From Myxococcaceae bacterium (GTDB taxonomy: Bacteria; Myxococcota; Myxococcia; Myxococcales; Myxococcaceae): DNA of 64,000 bases. How positions within the stretch are numbered: position 1 is the first letter of the stretch; each line of letters begins with the position of its first letter. The stretch is from positions 1-64,000 of the forward strand of contig JALOQF010000001.1 in assembly GCA_025459425.1 (NCBI GenBank), given 5' to 3'. Positions 33,114-41,723 of this stretch are shown piece after piece. The notes beneath the pieces are model-generated. The model made no database searches. It had not been told where the DNA came from and worked only from the letters and a program-made list of their open reading frames with translations. Made by a program: the position numbers and the translations under genes.

Positions 33114-34275
33114 CGAGTTGAAAGACGGCGCCAGCCCGGTGACGCCGAGGTTGTCTCCGGCCGTGCCCGTGGTGGGCGTCGTGCTGGTGGGTGGCCTGTT
33201 GTTCGCCGGGTTCGGACCGCGGGCGGAGCGCGCCGCACAGCAGGAGAAGCAGCACCGCCTGGCGAACGGGCCCCGCCGCGTGGTGGTGGCCTCGGCCGTG
33301 CGTGGGCCGGCCTCGGGCGCCTTCTCGTTGCCCGGCACCGCGGCGCCGCTCAGGGCCACCGTCGTCACCGCGCGGGGCACGGGCTTCGTGCAGAAGTACC
33401 TCGTCGACCTCGGCGACACCGTGAAGGCCGGTCAGGTGCTCGCCCTGCTCGAGGCGCCCGAGGTGGACGAAGAGGTGCGGCGTGCGCGCGCGCGGGTCGA
33501 CGAGGCCGAGGCGAACGTCGAGCTCGCCCGCAGCGGCGCCGAGCGCTCGCGGCGCCTGTCGGAGCAGGGGGCGGTGTCGAAGCAGCAGGCCGAAGAGGCC
33601 CAGATTCGCCTCACCACGGCGGTGGCGGCCGTCGAGACGGCCCGCGCGGAGTTGCTGCGGCTGGGTGCGCTCAAGGGCTTCGGCCGCGTCGTCGCGCCGT
33701 TCTCGGGCGTGGTGACGCGCCGCTTCGTCGAGCAGGGGGCGCTGGTATCGGACCGGGTGCCGCTGTTCGAGGTGGCGCAGACCGACGCGCTGCGAGTCAC
33801 GGTCGACGTACCCCAATGGCTCGCCGGAGACGTGAAGGTGGGGCAGGTGGTGAAGGTCGCGCCGTCCCAGCGGCCGCAGCAGACCGTCGAGGCCCGGGTG
33901 ACACGCAGCGCCCAGGCCCTCGACGTGGCCACGCGTACGCTGCGCATCGAGGCGCTCGTCGAGCAGCCAGGCGCCATTCTCGCGAACGCCTTCGTCTCGG
34001 TGACGTTCGAGGTGGAGCGCTCCTCGCCACCCGTGGTGGTGCCGGCGGCGGCCCTCATGGCGCGCGCCGACGGGCTCCGGGTGGTGGTGGTGAGGGACAA
34101 GGTGCTGCGGTTGACGCCGGTCACGGTGGCGCGCGACCTCGGCCGCACCGTCGAGCTCGCCTCGGGGCTCGAGGCGGGCGCGCAGGTCGTGGTGAACCCG
34201 CCCGACGACGTCGACGAGGGCGAGGCGGTCGAGGTGGTGGTGCGGCCCGTGGCCGACGCGGGAGTGGGTCGATGA
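33106..34275 (+). CDS. RND efflux periplasmic adaptor (HlyD/MFP family)
   Basis: A 389-residue adaptor with an N-terminal membrane anchor (about 15-32), lipoyl halves (ATVVTARGTGFVQKYLVDLGDTVKAGQVLALLE and GRVVAPFSGVVTRRFVEQGALV), a helical hairpin between them, then beta-barrel and membrane-proximal domains. The start is a TTG inside the pump gene, 6 nt after a strong GAGGAGGG; a later start would remove the anchor. Its last codons (VADAGVGR) lie in the first unit of the tandem array that follows. Confidence 0.92.
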   Translation: MSDELKDGASPVTPRLSPAVPVVGVVLVGGLLFAGFGPRAERAAQQEKQHRLANGPRRVVVASAVRGPASGAFSLPGTAAPLRATVVTARGTGFVQKYLVDLGDTVKAGQVLALLEAPEVDEEVRRARARVDEAEANVELARSGAERSRRLSEQGAVSKQQAEEAQIRLTTAVAAVETARAELLRLGALKGFGRVVAPFSGVVTRRFVEQGALVSDRVPLFEVAQTDALRVTVDVPQWLAGDVKVGQVVKVAPSQRPQQTVEARVTRSAQALDVATRTLRIEALVEQPGAILANAFVSVTFEVERSSPPVVVPAAALMARADGLRVVVVRDKVLRLTPVTVARDLGRTVELASGLEAGAQVVVNPPDDVDEGEAVEVVVRPVADAGVGR

Positions 34276-34602
34276 CCGTCTCGAGGCAGGGGTCACCGTC
34301 GTGCCCTCCGCATGAGGTGACCCGTGGTCGATGCGGGAGCGGCTCGACGACCGTGTCGCGCCTGCTCGCTCGCCGTGAGGCGACACGCGTCCGATGCGGG
34401 AGTGCCTCGATGAGGACCACCTCGCGCCCGGTGTCACGCCTGCCCGCTCGGCATGTGGCGACGCGTGGCCGATGCGGGAGCGGCTCGACGACCGCGTCGC
34501 GCCTGCTCGCTCGCCATGAGGCGACACGTGTCCGATGCGGGAGTGCCTCGATGAGGACCGCCTCGCGCCCGGTGTCACGCCTGCCCGCTCGACATGATGC
34601 GC
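34249..34602. repeat. Tandem repeats of 64-78 bp, alternating subtypes, at the 3' end of the adaptor gene
   Basis: Five units start at 34249, 34324, 34388, 34466 and 34530 with (G/C)CGA(C/T)GCGGGAG. Two subtypes alternate, forming a higher-order unit of about 140 bp (34324-34465 and 34466-34602). The first unit includes the last codons and stop of the adaptor gene. The next 240 bp (34603-34843) show nothing recognisable before the outer-membrane factor start. Confidence 0.85.
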
Positions 34603-34843
34603 CGCACGCCGAGCCGACGGTCTCGACCCGGTGCGGCCGTGTTTTCGAGCCGGGGCGCGACGAAGGTTCGGTTGGGGAAACGCCTCGACCTGAGGCCCGT
34701 CGTCGAGCGCACGCTGACTGCGACGCCGTTCACTGCTGTCACGTCCTGTGTGCCCGTGCCTGCGGCCGCGTCAACCACGCCAGCTGGCGCCCATCGACCA
34801 GCTCCGCGGGCTGGCCCGTGTCCGGAAGTCTCGAGGTGAGCTC

Positions 34844-36085
34844 GTGACGGCGCTGGTGGTGGCGCTCCTCGGTGCGGCTCCGATGGAGGCGTTGACGCTG
34901 CCGCAGGCGCTCGAGCGCGCGCTGACCCGGGCTCCACGCCTTCAGACGGTACGGGCTTCGGTGCAGCGGGCAGAAGCGCTCGTGGCGCAGTCGAGGGCTT
35001 CGTGGCTGCCGACGGTGACGCTGTCGGGCACGTACACCCAGCTCGAGGGCAACCGCGGCCTCGCCGAGCGGGTGCTCCTGCCGGCGTCATCGGCAAACGG
35101 GGCCTTGCAGCTCGTGTTTCCGCTGCTCGCGGTGCCGCGCTGGGTCGCGACTGGACAGGCCGAGCTGGGCGTCGAGGCGGCGAAGGCCGACGAGGACGAG
35201 GTGCGCCGTGCCCTCGTCAGCCTCGTCGGGCGGGCCTGGTTGACGGTAGAGCTGCAGCACGCCCTGGTGGCCGTCGCCGAGCGGGCCACGAAGACGAGCG
35301 CCGAGCAGCTCGAGCTCGCGTCGGTTCGGCAACGGGGCGGGCTGGGCACGAAGCTCGACCTCGTGCGGGCGCAGCGTGAGGTGAAGGACAACGAGGGCCG
35401 GTTGGCACGGGCCCGGGTCGACCTCGTCACGGCGCGTGAAGTGCTCGGCGTGCTCATCGGCGCGCCCGGTCCGGTGGACGTCTCGGGTGGACTCTCGCTG
35501 GCGGCGCTCCCCGCGGCCGACGCGCTCGACGAGGTGGTGAAGGAGCGGCCCGACGTCGTCGCAGCCACCACGCGCGTGGCCCAGGCCTCGAGGGCGGTCG
35601 AGCAGAGCTGGGTCGACTACCTGCCGACGGCCGCGGTGACGGTGACGCCGACGGCGCAGACACCTCCGACCCCGACGCAGCCTGCGCTCGGCGTGACGGC
35701 GCAGCTCACCGGGCAGGTGCAGGTGTTCGACGGGCTCTCGCGCAGCGCCCTGCGCAAGGAGCGGGAAGCGGCGCTGACCGCGGCGAAGGCGCAGGCCGAG
35801 GACGTGGGGCTGCGGGCTCGCAGTGAGCTGCGCCTCGCGTTCGAGGTGCTGGCGCTCCGGGAAGAGGCCGCCGCCGCCGCCGCCGCTTCGGCGACGTTGG
35901 CGCTCGAGGCCGAGGCGCTCGCGCGCGTGGCCTGGAAAGACGGAGCCACCAGCAACGTCGAGCTCATCGAGGCCGAGCGCTCGGCGCGTGACGCCGAGAC
36001 CCTCGCGCAGGCCGCACGAACCAGCGCGTGGTCGGCGAAGCTCGACGTGCTGGTGGCCGCCGGCCGTGACCCGGTCGCGCGCTGA
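34844..36085 (+). CDS. TolC-family outer-membrane efflux protein
   Basis: A 413-residue outer-membrane factor. From a GTG start with GAGGTGAG upstream, a short signal (TALVVALLGAAPMEA) precedes LTLPQALERALTRAPRLQTV, the usual opening of OEP domains. Two OEP repeats follow with long coiled-coil helices (SVRQRGGLGTKLDLVRAQRE; ATSNVELIEAERSARDAET). It forms the trimeric exit duct for the RND pump. It is separated from the adaptor gene by the repeat array, which may weaken cotranscription. Confidence 0.9.
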   Translation: MTALVVALLGAAPMEALTLPQALERALTRAPRLQTVRASVQRAEALVAQSRASWLPTVTLSGTYTQLEGNRGLAERVLLPASSANGALQLVFPLLAVPRWVATGQAELGVEAAKADEDEVRRALVSLVGRAWLTVELQHALVAVAERATKTSAEQLELASVRQRGGLGTKLDLVRAQREVKDNEGRLARARVDLVTAREVLGVLIGAPGPVDVSGGLSLAALPAADALDEVVKERPDVVAATTRVAQASRAVEQSWVDYLPTAAVTVTPTAQTPPTPTQPALGVTAQLTGQVQVFDGLSRSALRKEREAALTAAKAQAEDVGLRARSELRLAFEVLALREEAAAAAAASATLALEAEALARVAWKDGATSNVELIEAERSARDAETLAQAARTSAWSAKLDVLVAAGRDPVAR

Positions 36086-36133
36086 GCGTGGGCCGGCCTG
36101 GTTGACAGGCTCCGTGGCGAAGGGTGGCATGTC

Positions 36134-36448
36134 GTGATGCGTCTGGAGCGTTGGCAGCGGCGAGACCCGACGCTCGAGCAGGCGTGGTTCGAAGGTGACG
36201 CTCTCGACCTGTCGATGGGCGTGCTGTCGTCGGAGGGCGCAGCCACGCTGGCTCGTCTTGCGCAAGGGTCGTCGCGGAGCGGGCCTCGCGCGCTGCCCCG
36301 CCTGAAGGTGCTCGACGTGCGCGAGAACTTCCTGCTGCCAAAGGACGTGAAGGCCCTCGTCGAAGCCTTCCCCGGGGTCGAGGTTCGCGCGGACTCGCAG
36401 AAGATGCCGCTCGAAGATGGCGAGCGGTACGTCAGCGTCGCCGAGTGA
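36134..36448 (+). CDS. C-terminal fragment of an STM4015-like leucine-rich-repeat protein
   Basis: A 104-residue protein (GTG at 36134 or ATG at 36137). Its C-terminal half LKVLDVRENFLLPKDVKALV plus FPGVEVRADSQK and the ending GERYVSVAE match the end of STM4015-family LRR proteins, which are normally some 300 residues long. Only the last repeat and cap remain, so it is probably a truncated remnant, or a minimal derivative. The N-terminal 40 residues are unrelated to the family. Confidence 0.5.
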   Translation: MMRLERWQRRDPTLEQAWFEGDALDLSMGVLSSEGAATLARLAQGSSRSGPRALPRLKVLDVRENFLLPKDVKALVEAFPGVEVRADSQKMPLEDGERYVSVAE

Positions 36449-36563
36449 CTCGCAGGTGCCGCGGCACGGCGTGAGACGGGCGTCTTCATCGAGCGTCGTG
36501 CGGCGTCACCCCGGGCGGCGCCCAGGCCAGGCGTTCGGCGACACGTGCTACGCCTCGTGTCGC

Positions 36564-37361
36564 ATGCTCGATGACGCCTCGCGCTTCGTTCGCACCGTGC
36601 AGCTCCTGCGGGAACGCATCACCGAGCCAGACAGACACCCCTTCACGGTCCCAGCCATCGAGCATCTCGAAGCGCTCGACCTGCACCCGCAGGTGACGTT
36701 CTTCGTCGGCGAGAACGGGAGCGGGAAGTCGACGCTCCTCGAAGGCATCGCCGTCGCCGCAGGCTTCAACGCCGAGGGCGGCACGAAGAACTTCCGGTTC
36801 GCCACCAGCCGGGAAGAGCACCCGCTCCAGTCGTGTCTGCGCCTGGTGCGCGGGACGACGCGCGAGGCGACCGGGTTCTTCTTGCGCGCCGAGAGCTTCT
36901 TCAACGTCGCCTCCGAAATGGACAAGCTCGACGCGGAGCCGGCGCCCGCACCGCCCATCAAGGACAGCTACGGCGGGCGCTCGCTGCACGAGCAGTCGCA
37001 CGGAGAGTCCTTCCTCGCGCTGGTGAACCACCGCTTCGGTGAGCACGGACTGTATCTGCTGGACGAACCCGAGGCGGCGCTGTCTCCGCAGCGTCAGCTC
37101 GCGCTCCTCGTGGCCATCGACCGGCTGGCCCGCTTCGAAGACTCGCAGTTCGTCATCGCGACCCACTCGCCCATCCTGCTCGCGTACCCGCACTCGCGCC
37201 GGTACGCCTTCTCGACCGAGGGCATCACGACGGTGACGTACGAAGAGACCGAGCACTACCGCCTCACGCGCGACTTCCTCGTGAACACCGAGCGGTACCT
37301 CGCGCGGCTGTTGCCCGAGACCCCACCGGAGCCTGCACCGAAGCGTCGCCGGCGTCGCTGA
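36564..37361 (+). CDS. AAA-family ATPase (OLD/ABC-like, stand-alone)
   Basis: A 266-residue ATPase. Walker A FFVGENGSGKSTLLEGIAVA (about 50-69), a signature-like SHGESFLALVNHRF (about 147), Walker B GLYLLDEPEAALSP (about 163), the H-loop FVIATHSPILLAYP (about 196), and a basic tail of six arginines/lysines. This single-domain AAA_21/AAA_23 architecture is widespread and its biological role is usually unknown. Neighbours give no partner nuclease or toxin gene. Confidence 0.85.
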   Translation: MLDDASRFVRTVQLLRERITEPDRHPFTVPAIEHLEALDLHPQVTFFVGENGSGKSTLLEGIAVAAGFNAEGGTKNFRFATSREEHPLQSCLRLVRGTTREATGFFLRAESFFNVASEMDKLDAEPAPAPPIKDSYGGRSLHEQSHGESFLALVNHRFGEHGLYLLDEPEAALSPQRQLALLVAIDRLARFEDSQFVIATHSPILLAYPHSRRYAFSTEGITTVTYEETEHYRLTRDFLVNTERYLARLLPETPPEPAPKRRRRR

Positions 37362-37540
37362 GGCTCGAGGGAGCGCGAGGGGCGGGGGAGGGCGCTCCGA
37401 AGCCTCGGGTGACGAAGGCCGGGACGAATCGGCCACCGCTCACGACGAACGACCACGTCGCTGCGGTCTCGCGCACGTTCGCCGCCGACCCCGCGTCCGA
37501 TGTTCGGCGAGGCGCCTCGGGGCGGCTGCCCTCCCACGAA

Positions 37541-37616
37541 CGTGTCCACGTGTTGACGGAAACCGTCAACAGGTTCACGTCAATCTGTTGACCAAAACCG
37601 TCAACACGTGGACACG
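37541..37616. repeat. Nested 76-bp inverted repeat with 19-bp perfect arms
   Basis: The outer arms are CGTGTCCACGTGTTGACGG (37541-37559) and its exact complement (37598-37616). Inside lies a second perfect pair GTCAACAG (37565-37572) / CTGTTGAC (37585-37592), and GTTGACGG occurs again against CCGTCAAC at the top of each arm, giving four GTTGAC motifs in 76 bp. The surrounding gap 37362-37797 (435 bp) shows no convincing gene. It is far A/T-richer than its flanks. It could be an operator cluster, a cruciform/terminator or a small mobile-element remnant. Confidence 0.85.
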
Positions 37617-37797
37617 CCCTGGAAACGGGCACCAGCCACCTCGCACGGACGCGCGAAAACGATTCCGCGCCCTCATTCGTCACCCGGGGCTTCGGAGCGC
37701 CCTCGTCGGACCCGCCTCACCTTCGAGCCAGGAATCCTCGGGCCACCGGCCCTCGAGGCTCGTGGCACCCTCGCGCGACGCGTGACACGCTCTCCCC

Positions 37798-39096
37798 ATG
37801 ACTTCGAGCAGCACCCGGCCCGTCTCCGCGGAGTACCCCAAGCTGCCAGCCCGCCTGCGCCTCGTCGCGCGCGCCGATGGCGTCCTGCTGGCCCGGCACG
37901 AGTTCACCCGCGGCCGCGTCACCGTCGGCAGCGCGCCCGGGAACGACCTGGTCCTCGAGCACCCCACCGTGTCCCGCAAACACCTCGAGCTCTCCGCCGA
38001 GGGAGACGCGCTCCACGTGAAGGACCTGCAGTCGAAGAACGGCACGCGGCTGTTCGGCCTCAAGCTCACCGAGGGCTTCGTCTCCGTCGGGCACGTGCTG
38101 GTGGTGGGGCTCGTCGAGCTGCGCGTCGAAGACGGCACGAGGGCCGACGCCGCCACCTTCGGCGGCCTCCTCGCCGTCTCGGACCCGATGCGCGACGTGC
38201 TCGAGCGACTGCGCGCACTGGCCAGCACGACGAAGCCGGTCCTCCTGACGGGAGAGCCCGGCGTGGGCCACGACGCGGCGGCGCGGGCGCTCCACCTCGG
38301 AGGCCCGCGCGCCACGAAGCCGCTCGAGCTCGTCAGTGGGCGGACCCTCGCTGCGGCGAACGGCGAGGCCATGCTCCTCGGTCACGCGAAGGGCGTGGTG
38401 CCCGGCGCCGGGGAACGAGCTGGCGTGCTGGTGAAGGCCTCGGGCGGAACCCTCGTGCTCGATGGCCCCGAGGCGCTGCCGCTCGCGCTCCAGACGAAGC
38501 TCCTCACGGCGCTGCAGGCCCGCGAAGTCGAGCGCCTCGGTGACGGAGCCCGTGCGCCCATCGACGTTCGCCTGGTGACGACGTCGGACAAGGACCTCTC
38601 CGCCGAGGTGAAGGCCGGTCGACTCTCGCCCGAGCTGTTCCGGTTCCTCTCGGCCGAGTCGGTGGTGCTGCCGCCCCTGCGGGAGCGCCTCGACGACCTG
38701 CCGGTGCTGGTGCGTCAGATGCTCGAGGCCCTCGGGCCCCGCGCGCGCGGCTTCTCGGTGTCGGCCGAAACCCTCGCGCGCCTCGAGCAGCACCCGTGGC
38801 CCGGCAACGTGGCCGAGCTGCGTGATTGGGTGGAACAGGCCCTCGCCGTCGGCGGCGACACGGCCAACCCCGGCGCCACCCTCGACGACGAAGCGCCCGA
38901 GCCCGCTCCGCCGACGCCGCAGACGCTCGACTACAAACGCGCGCGCGACGAGGTCCTCACGTCCTTCGAGAAGGAGTTCGTCACCCATCTCTTGCGAACC
39001 TTCGACGGCAACATCTCGAAGGCCGCGCGCGAGGCCGGCGTCGACCGGGCGTACTTGCACCGCCTCATCAAGCGGCACGGGCTCGACGCGAGCTGA
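37798..39096 (+). CDS. FHA-domain protein with degenerate sigma-54-activator AAA domain and Fis HTH
   Basis: A 432-residue protein: FHA domain (about 25-105; GSAPGNDLVLEHPTVSRKHLEL and SKNGTRL, the phosphothreonine-binding residues present), an NtrC-like AAA region (about 125-350) and a Fis-type helix-turn-helix (about 395-430; NISKAAREAGVDRAYLHRLI). The AAA core is decayed: Walker A reads GEPGVGHD with His for the catalytic Lys, the GAFTGA loop is replaced by GVVPGAGER, and Walker B has GGTLVLDGPEALP. It should not hydrolyse ATP or remodel sigma-54. It may act as a repressor or adaptor tuned by Ser/Thr kinase signalling. Confidence 0.85.
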   Translation: MTSSSTRPVSAEYPKLPARLRLVARADGVLLARHEFTRGRVTVGSAPGNDLVLEHPTVSRKHLELSAEGDALHVKDLQSKNGTRLFGLKLTEGFVSVGHVLVVGLVELRVEDGTRADAATFGGLLAVSDPMRDVLERLRALASTTKPVLLTGEPGVGHDAAARALHLGGPRATKPLELVSGRTLAAANGEAMLLGHAKGVVPGAGERAGVLVKASGGTLVLDGPEALPLALQTKLLTALQAREVERLGDGARAPIDVRLVTTSDKDLSAEVKAGRLSPELFRFLSAESVVLPPLRERLDDLPVLVRQMLEALGPRARGFSVSAETLARLEQHPWPGNVAELRDWVEQALAVGGDTANPGATLDDEAPEPAPPTPQTLDYKRARDEVLTSFEKEFVTHLLRTFDGNISKAAREAGVDRAYLHRLIKRHGLDAS

Positions 39097-39102
39097 GGCC
39101 GC

Positions 39103-39340
39103 CAGCCGGTCTGCGGAGTCGGCGATGAAGTGCCGGCGCCCGTCGAAGCCGCTGAGCATCCTGCGCACCAGTCGCTGAGCCAGACGACGCCCGCCTCGGT
39201 GCGGGTCAAGCCGATGAGCGGTGGCTCGTCGTCGTCGGGCTGCACCAGCGTCTCCGAGCAACTCCCCACTTGCCGAACGCTCGACTCGAGGTCGAAGGCT
39301 GCGCCCGCGAATGCGGCGAAGGCCGTCGCACCGTCGCCTC
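39103..39340 (-). pseudogene. Possible decayed minus-strand gene
   Basis: Between two plus-strand genes (39096 and 39405) the minus strand shows coding-like codon bias in one frame (SCSETLVQPDDDEPPLIGLT then RTEAGVVWLSD), which then jumps to another frame (RLVRRMLSGFDGRRHFIADS). No start codon or complete frame exists. This looks like a frameshifted remnant; the family is not recognised. Confidence 0.3.
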
Positions 39341-39404
39341 GTGAACGCCGCAGGCCCGCGTGCCCGCGCTGGACTTCTCGCCCCGCCGCCGACACAACCA
39401 GCGC

Positions 39405-40166
39405 ATGTCGTCCGCTGCGCCCGCTCGTCCGCTCGTCCCCGAGACCTTCACCGCCCGCCTCGTCGAAGCACGGCTGCTGGGCCCCAGGGTGCGGCACCTC
39501 GTCTTCGCGCGCGCCGACGAGAAGCCCTTCGAGTTCGAGGCCGGGCAGTGGGTGCAGCTCATCCTCCCGTTGGCAGACGAGAAGGGCAGAGCCCTGCGGC
39601 GCTCGTACTCCATCGCGTCGGCGCCGAATGGCAGCTCGCGGTTCGAGCTCGCCGTTACGAAGGTGGACGGCGGCCCGGGCTCGACCTGGCTCCACGGGCT
39701 CGAGCCTGGGACTTCCGTCGAGGTGAAGGGCCCGGCCGGCACCTTCACGCGCGCGCTCGACACCGCGGCGCCGTCGCTGTTCATCGCCACTGGCACCGGC
39801 GTCGCTCCATTTCGCGGCATGATTCACGACGCGCTGGCGAAGGGCCGCACCGAGCCGCTGTGGCTGCTCTTCGGCGTGCGCACGCCCGACGAGTACCTGT
39901 TTCGCGACGAGCTCGAGGCCCTCGCGACGAAGCACCCGTGCCTGCGGCTCGAGCCGTCGTTGTCGCGGCCACCACCGGGGTGGACCGGCCGCACCGGCTA
40001 CGTGCAGACGCACGTCAAGGCGCTGTGGAGCGAGCTGACGGCGTCTCACCCGGGCGCGCGCGCGTACATCTGCGGCGTGAAGAAGATGCTCACCGCCGCG
40101 CGAGAGGTGCTGCGCGTCGAGCTGGGCGTCGACCGCAAGCAGGTGCACCTCGAGGCCTACGACTGA
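39405..40166 (+). CDS. Ferredoxin--NADP reductase-like flavoprotein
   Basis: A 253-residue FAD/NAD(P)-binding reductase. The FAD motif is RRSYSIASAP (RxYS, about residue 66), the NADP domain has SLFIATGTGVAPFRGMI (about 125-141), FGVRTPDEYLFRDE, then YICGVKKML near the C-terminus and a terminal Tyr-Asp. It moves electrons between NAD(P)H and a ferredoxin, flavodoxin or oxygenase. No partner is adjacent. Start by position and the codon-bias onset. Confidence 0.88.
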   Translation: MSSAAPARPLVPETFTARLVEARLLGPRVRHLVFARADEKPFEFEAGQWVQLILPLADEKGRALRRSYSIASAPNGSSRFELAVTKVDGGPGSTWLHGLEPGTSVEVKGPAGTFTRALDTAAPSLFIATGTGVAPFRGMIHDALAKGRTEPLWLLFGVRTPDEYLFRDELEALATKHPCLRLEPSLSRPPPGWTGRTGYVQTHVKALWSELTASHPGARAYICGVKKMLTAAREVLRVELGVDRKQVHLEAYD

Positions 40167-40249
40167 GTCGCCTGGCCGGTCGTGGGTGCGCTCGAATCGA
40201 GCGGAGACGGACGGAGGACGCGGCGAGTAAAGCCGACGCCAGCCGTGCG

Positions 40250-41329
40250 CTACTCCGCCGTGAGCGCCTGCTGCCTGAGCACGAAGGCCATGGCCAGTTC
40301 CTCGAGCGTCAGGCCTCCGACCCTCGCGGCCCAGACGCCGTGGCCGAGGCCCTGCAGGGGGTGAAAGTCGAACGCCACGCCCGTCGAGACGTACGCGTCG
40401 CGGAGCGCCTCGGCCTCCGAGAACGGCACGGTGGCGTCGGCGGTGCCATGCACGATGCTCACCGGAGCGTCGCTCGCGTCGAAGCGTGAGCGCCCATCGA
40501 GCGCCTGAAGGATGCGGAGGTGCTCGAGCCCACCCCAATGGTCGATGACCGTGCGGACGCGGGCGGGCTGATTCGGGTTGGTGGTGGCGAGGGTCGCGTC
40601 GGTGCTGGCTGGCACCTCGTCTCGAAAGTCCTGCGGCTCGGTGACACCAAGGACGACCGCGAGATACGCCCCGGCCGAACCACCCATCACCGTCACGTAG
40701 TCCGTGTCGACCTGGAAGCGGCCGGCGTTCGCGTACAGCCAGCGGGTTGCTGCCTTCGCGTCTCGCGCTGCCGGGTAGAGCGCGAGCGCCTGGCTCCGGT
40801 TCATCGTCGGAACCTGCGTCTGCACGTGGCTCCCCCACTGGGACGGCACGGTGCCGAATTGCCCTGCGAGCCGGTAGTCGATGGAGGCCGCGACCCAGCC
40901 GCGCGAAGCAAAGTACCGGGCGAACGAAACCAGTTCAGGCTGGGTGCGCGAGCCGCCAACGAAGCCTCCGCCGTGGATGATGATGAGCGCCGGTCGACCC
41001 GATGGGGCCCCCTCGGGCTCATAGAGGTCCAGCATCAGTTGCACGCGGGTGGTCGTCGCGCCGCCCCAGGCGTTGTGTTGCAGCCCTTCGCCATACACGT
41101 GCGTCGAGGTTCGCACCGGGTAGGTCGCGTTTCTGCGGACCGAAGGTGCCGCTCGAGCGCCACCATCGATGCCACCGTCGCCGGCACCACCCGCGTCGCC
41201 GACTTCACCGCCGCCGCCTGCATCGAACGCGACCACGGCGCCCGCGTCGGCGACGTCTGGTCCACCACCGCACCCGCTTGCCAGAGCTGCGACCACCACC
41301 GCCACGAAGACCCGGGGCATCGAGTGCAT
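40250..41329 (-). CDS. Lipoprotein alpha/beta-hydrolase (carboxylesterase-like)
   Basis: A 359-residue lipoprotein: signal ending ALASGC (Cys about 20), an Asp/Ala/Gly-rich spacer typical of surface lipoproteins (about 20-62), then an alpha/beta-hydrolase of the hormone-sensitive-lipase/esterase class. IIIHGGGFVGG is the oxyanion loop, VMGGSAGAYLAVV the nucleophile elbow (GxSxG), VSIVHGTADATVPF the acid region and LGHGVW the His. Cuts an ester or amide outside the cell; substrate unknown. Another ATG lies three codons in. Confidence 0.88.
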   Translation of the reverse strand: MHSMPRVFVAVVVAALASGCGGGPDVADAGAVVAFDAGGGGEVGDAGGAGDGGIDGGARAAPSVRRNATYPVRTSTHVYGEGLQHNAWGGATTTRVQLMLDLYEPEGAPSGRPALIIIHGGGFVGGSRTQPELVSFARYFASRGWVAASIDYRLAGQFGTVPSQWGSHVQTQVPTMNRSQALALYPAARDAKAATRWLYANAGRFQVDTDYVTVMGGSAGAYLAVVLGVTEPQDFRDEVPASTDATLATTNPNQPARVRTVIDHWGGLEHLRILQALDGRSRFDASDAPVSIVHGTADATVPFSEAEALRDAYVSTGVAFDFHPLQGLGHGVWAARVGGLTLEELAMAFVLRQQALTAE

Positions 41330-41723
41330 GTCCGTCGAACCCGTCGAAGCGTGATTGGTTGCGCGCGCCTGAACTTCTCAACCAAGACGATGGCTTGCGA
41401 GCAGCTGACGTGTCGTCGGCTTCTTCAGGCCAGCCCTGCCCTCTGGAGGCCTGGTCGGAGATGGCTGGCGGTTCGACCTCACGTCGGCCCTGGTGCAGGT
41501 CGCCAACTTTCTCGGTGCGCTCAGCATGCTGGCCTTCGCGCTCGAGGTGCTCCCCGACGGGCGACCTGATGGACCCACAGCCTCGCACACGCACCTGAGA
41601 CGGCTCGCCGTTCCCGCGCTGGGTGCCCTGACGGTCACCAGCGTCTCGCTCGGCCGAGAAGGTCGACCCCCGCCGGGCGCGAGCCCTGCTACAGCCGCTG
41701 GTTCCTGAAAGGCGGGGAAGCAC
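41330..41723. other. Intergenic stretch with a short hydrophobic reading frame
   Basis: 393 bp between a leftward and a rightward gene. A GTG-started frame at 41493-41708 encodes QVANFLGALSMLAFALEVLP-like hydrophobic text, but codon bias fades afterwards and no ribosome-binding site is seen. It could be the remnant of a membrane protein. Otherwise only the promoters of the flanking genes are expected here. Confidence 0.3.

Noticed and set aside
29862-33419. 1185-codon minus-strand frame opposite the RND pump gene
   Set aside because: His/Arg/Gln-rich antisense shadow typical of very GC-rich DNA; the plus-strand product is a textbook RND pump.
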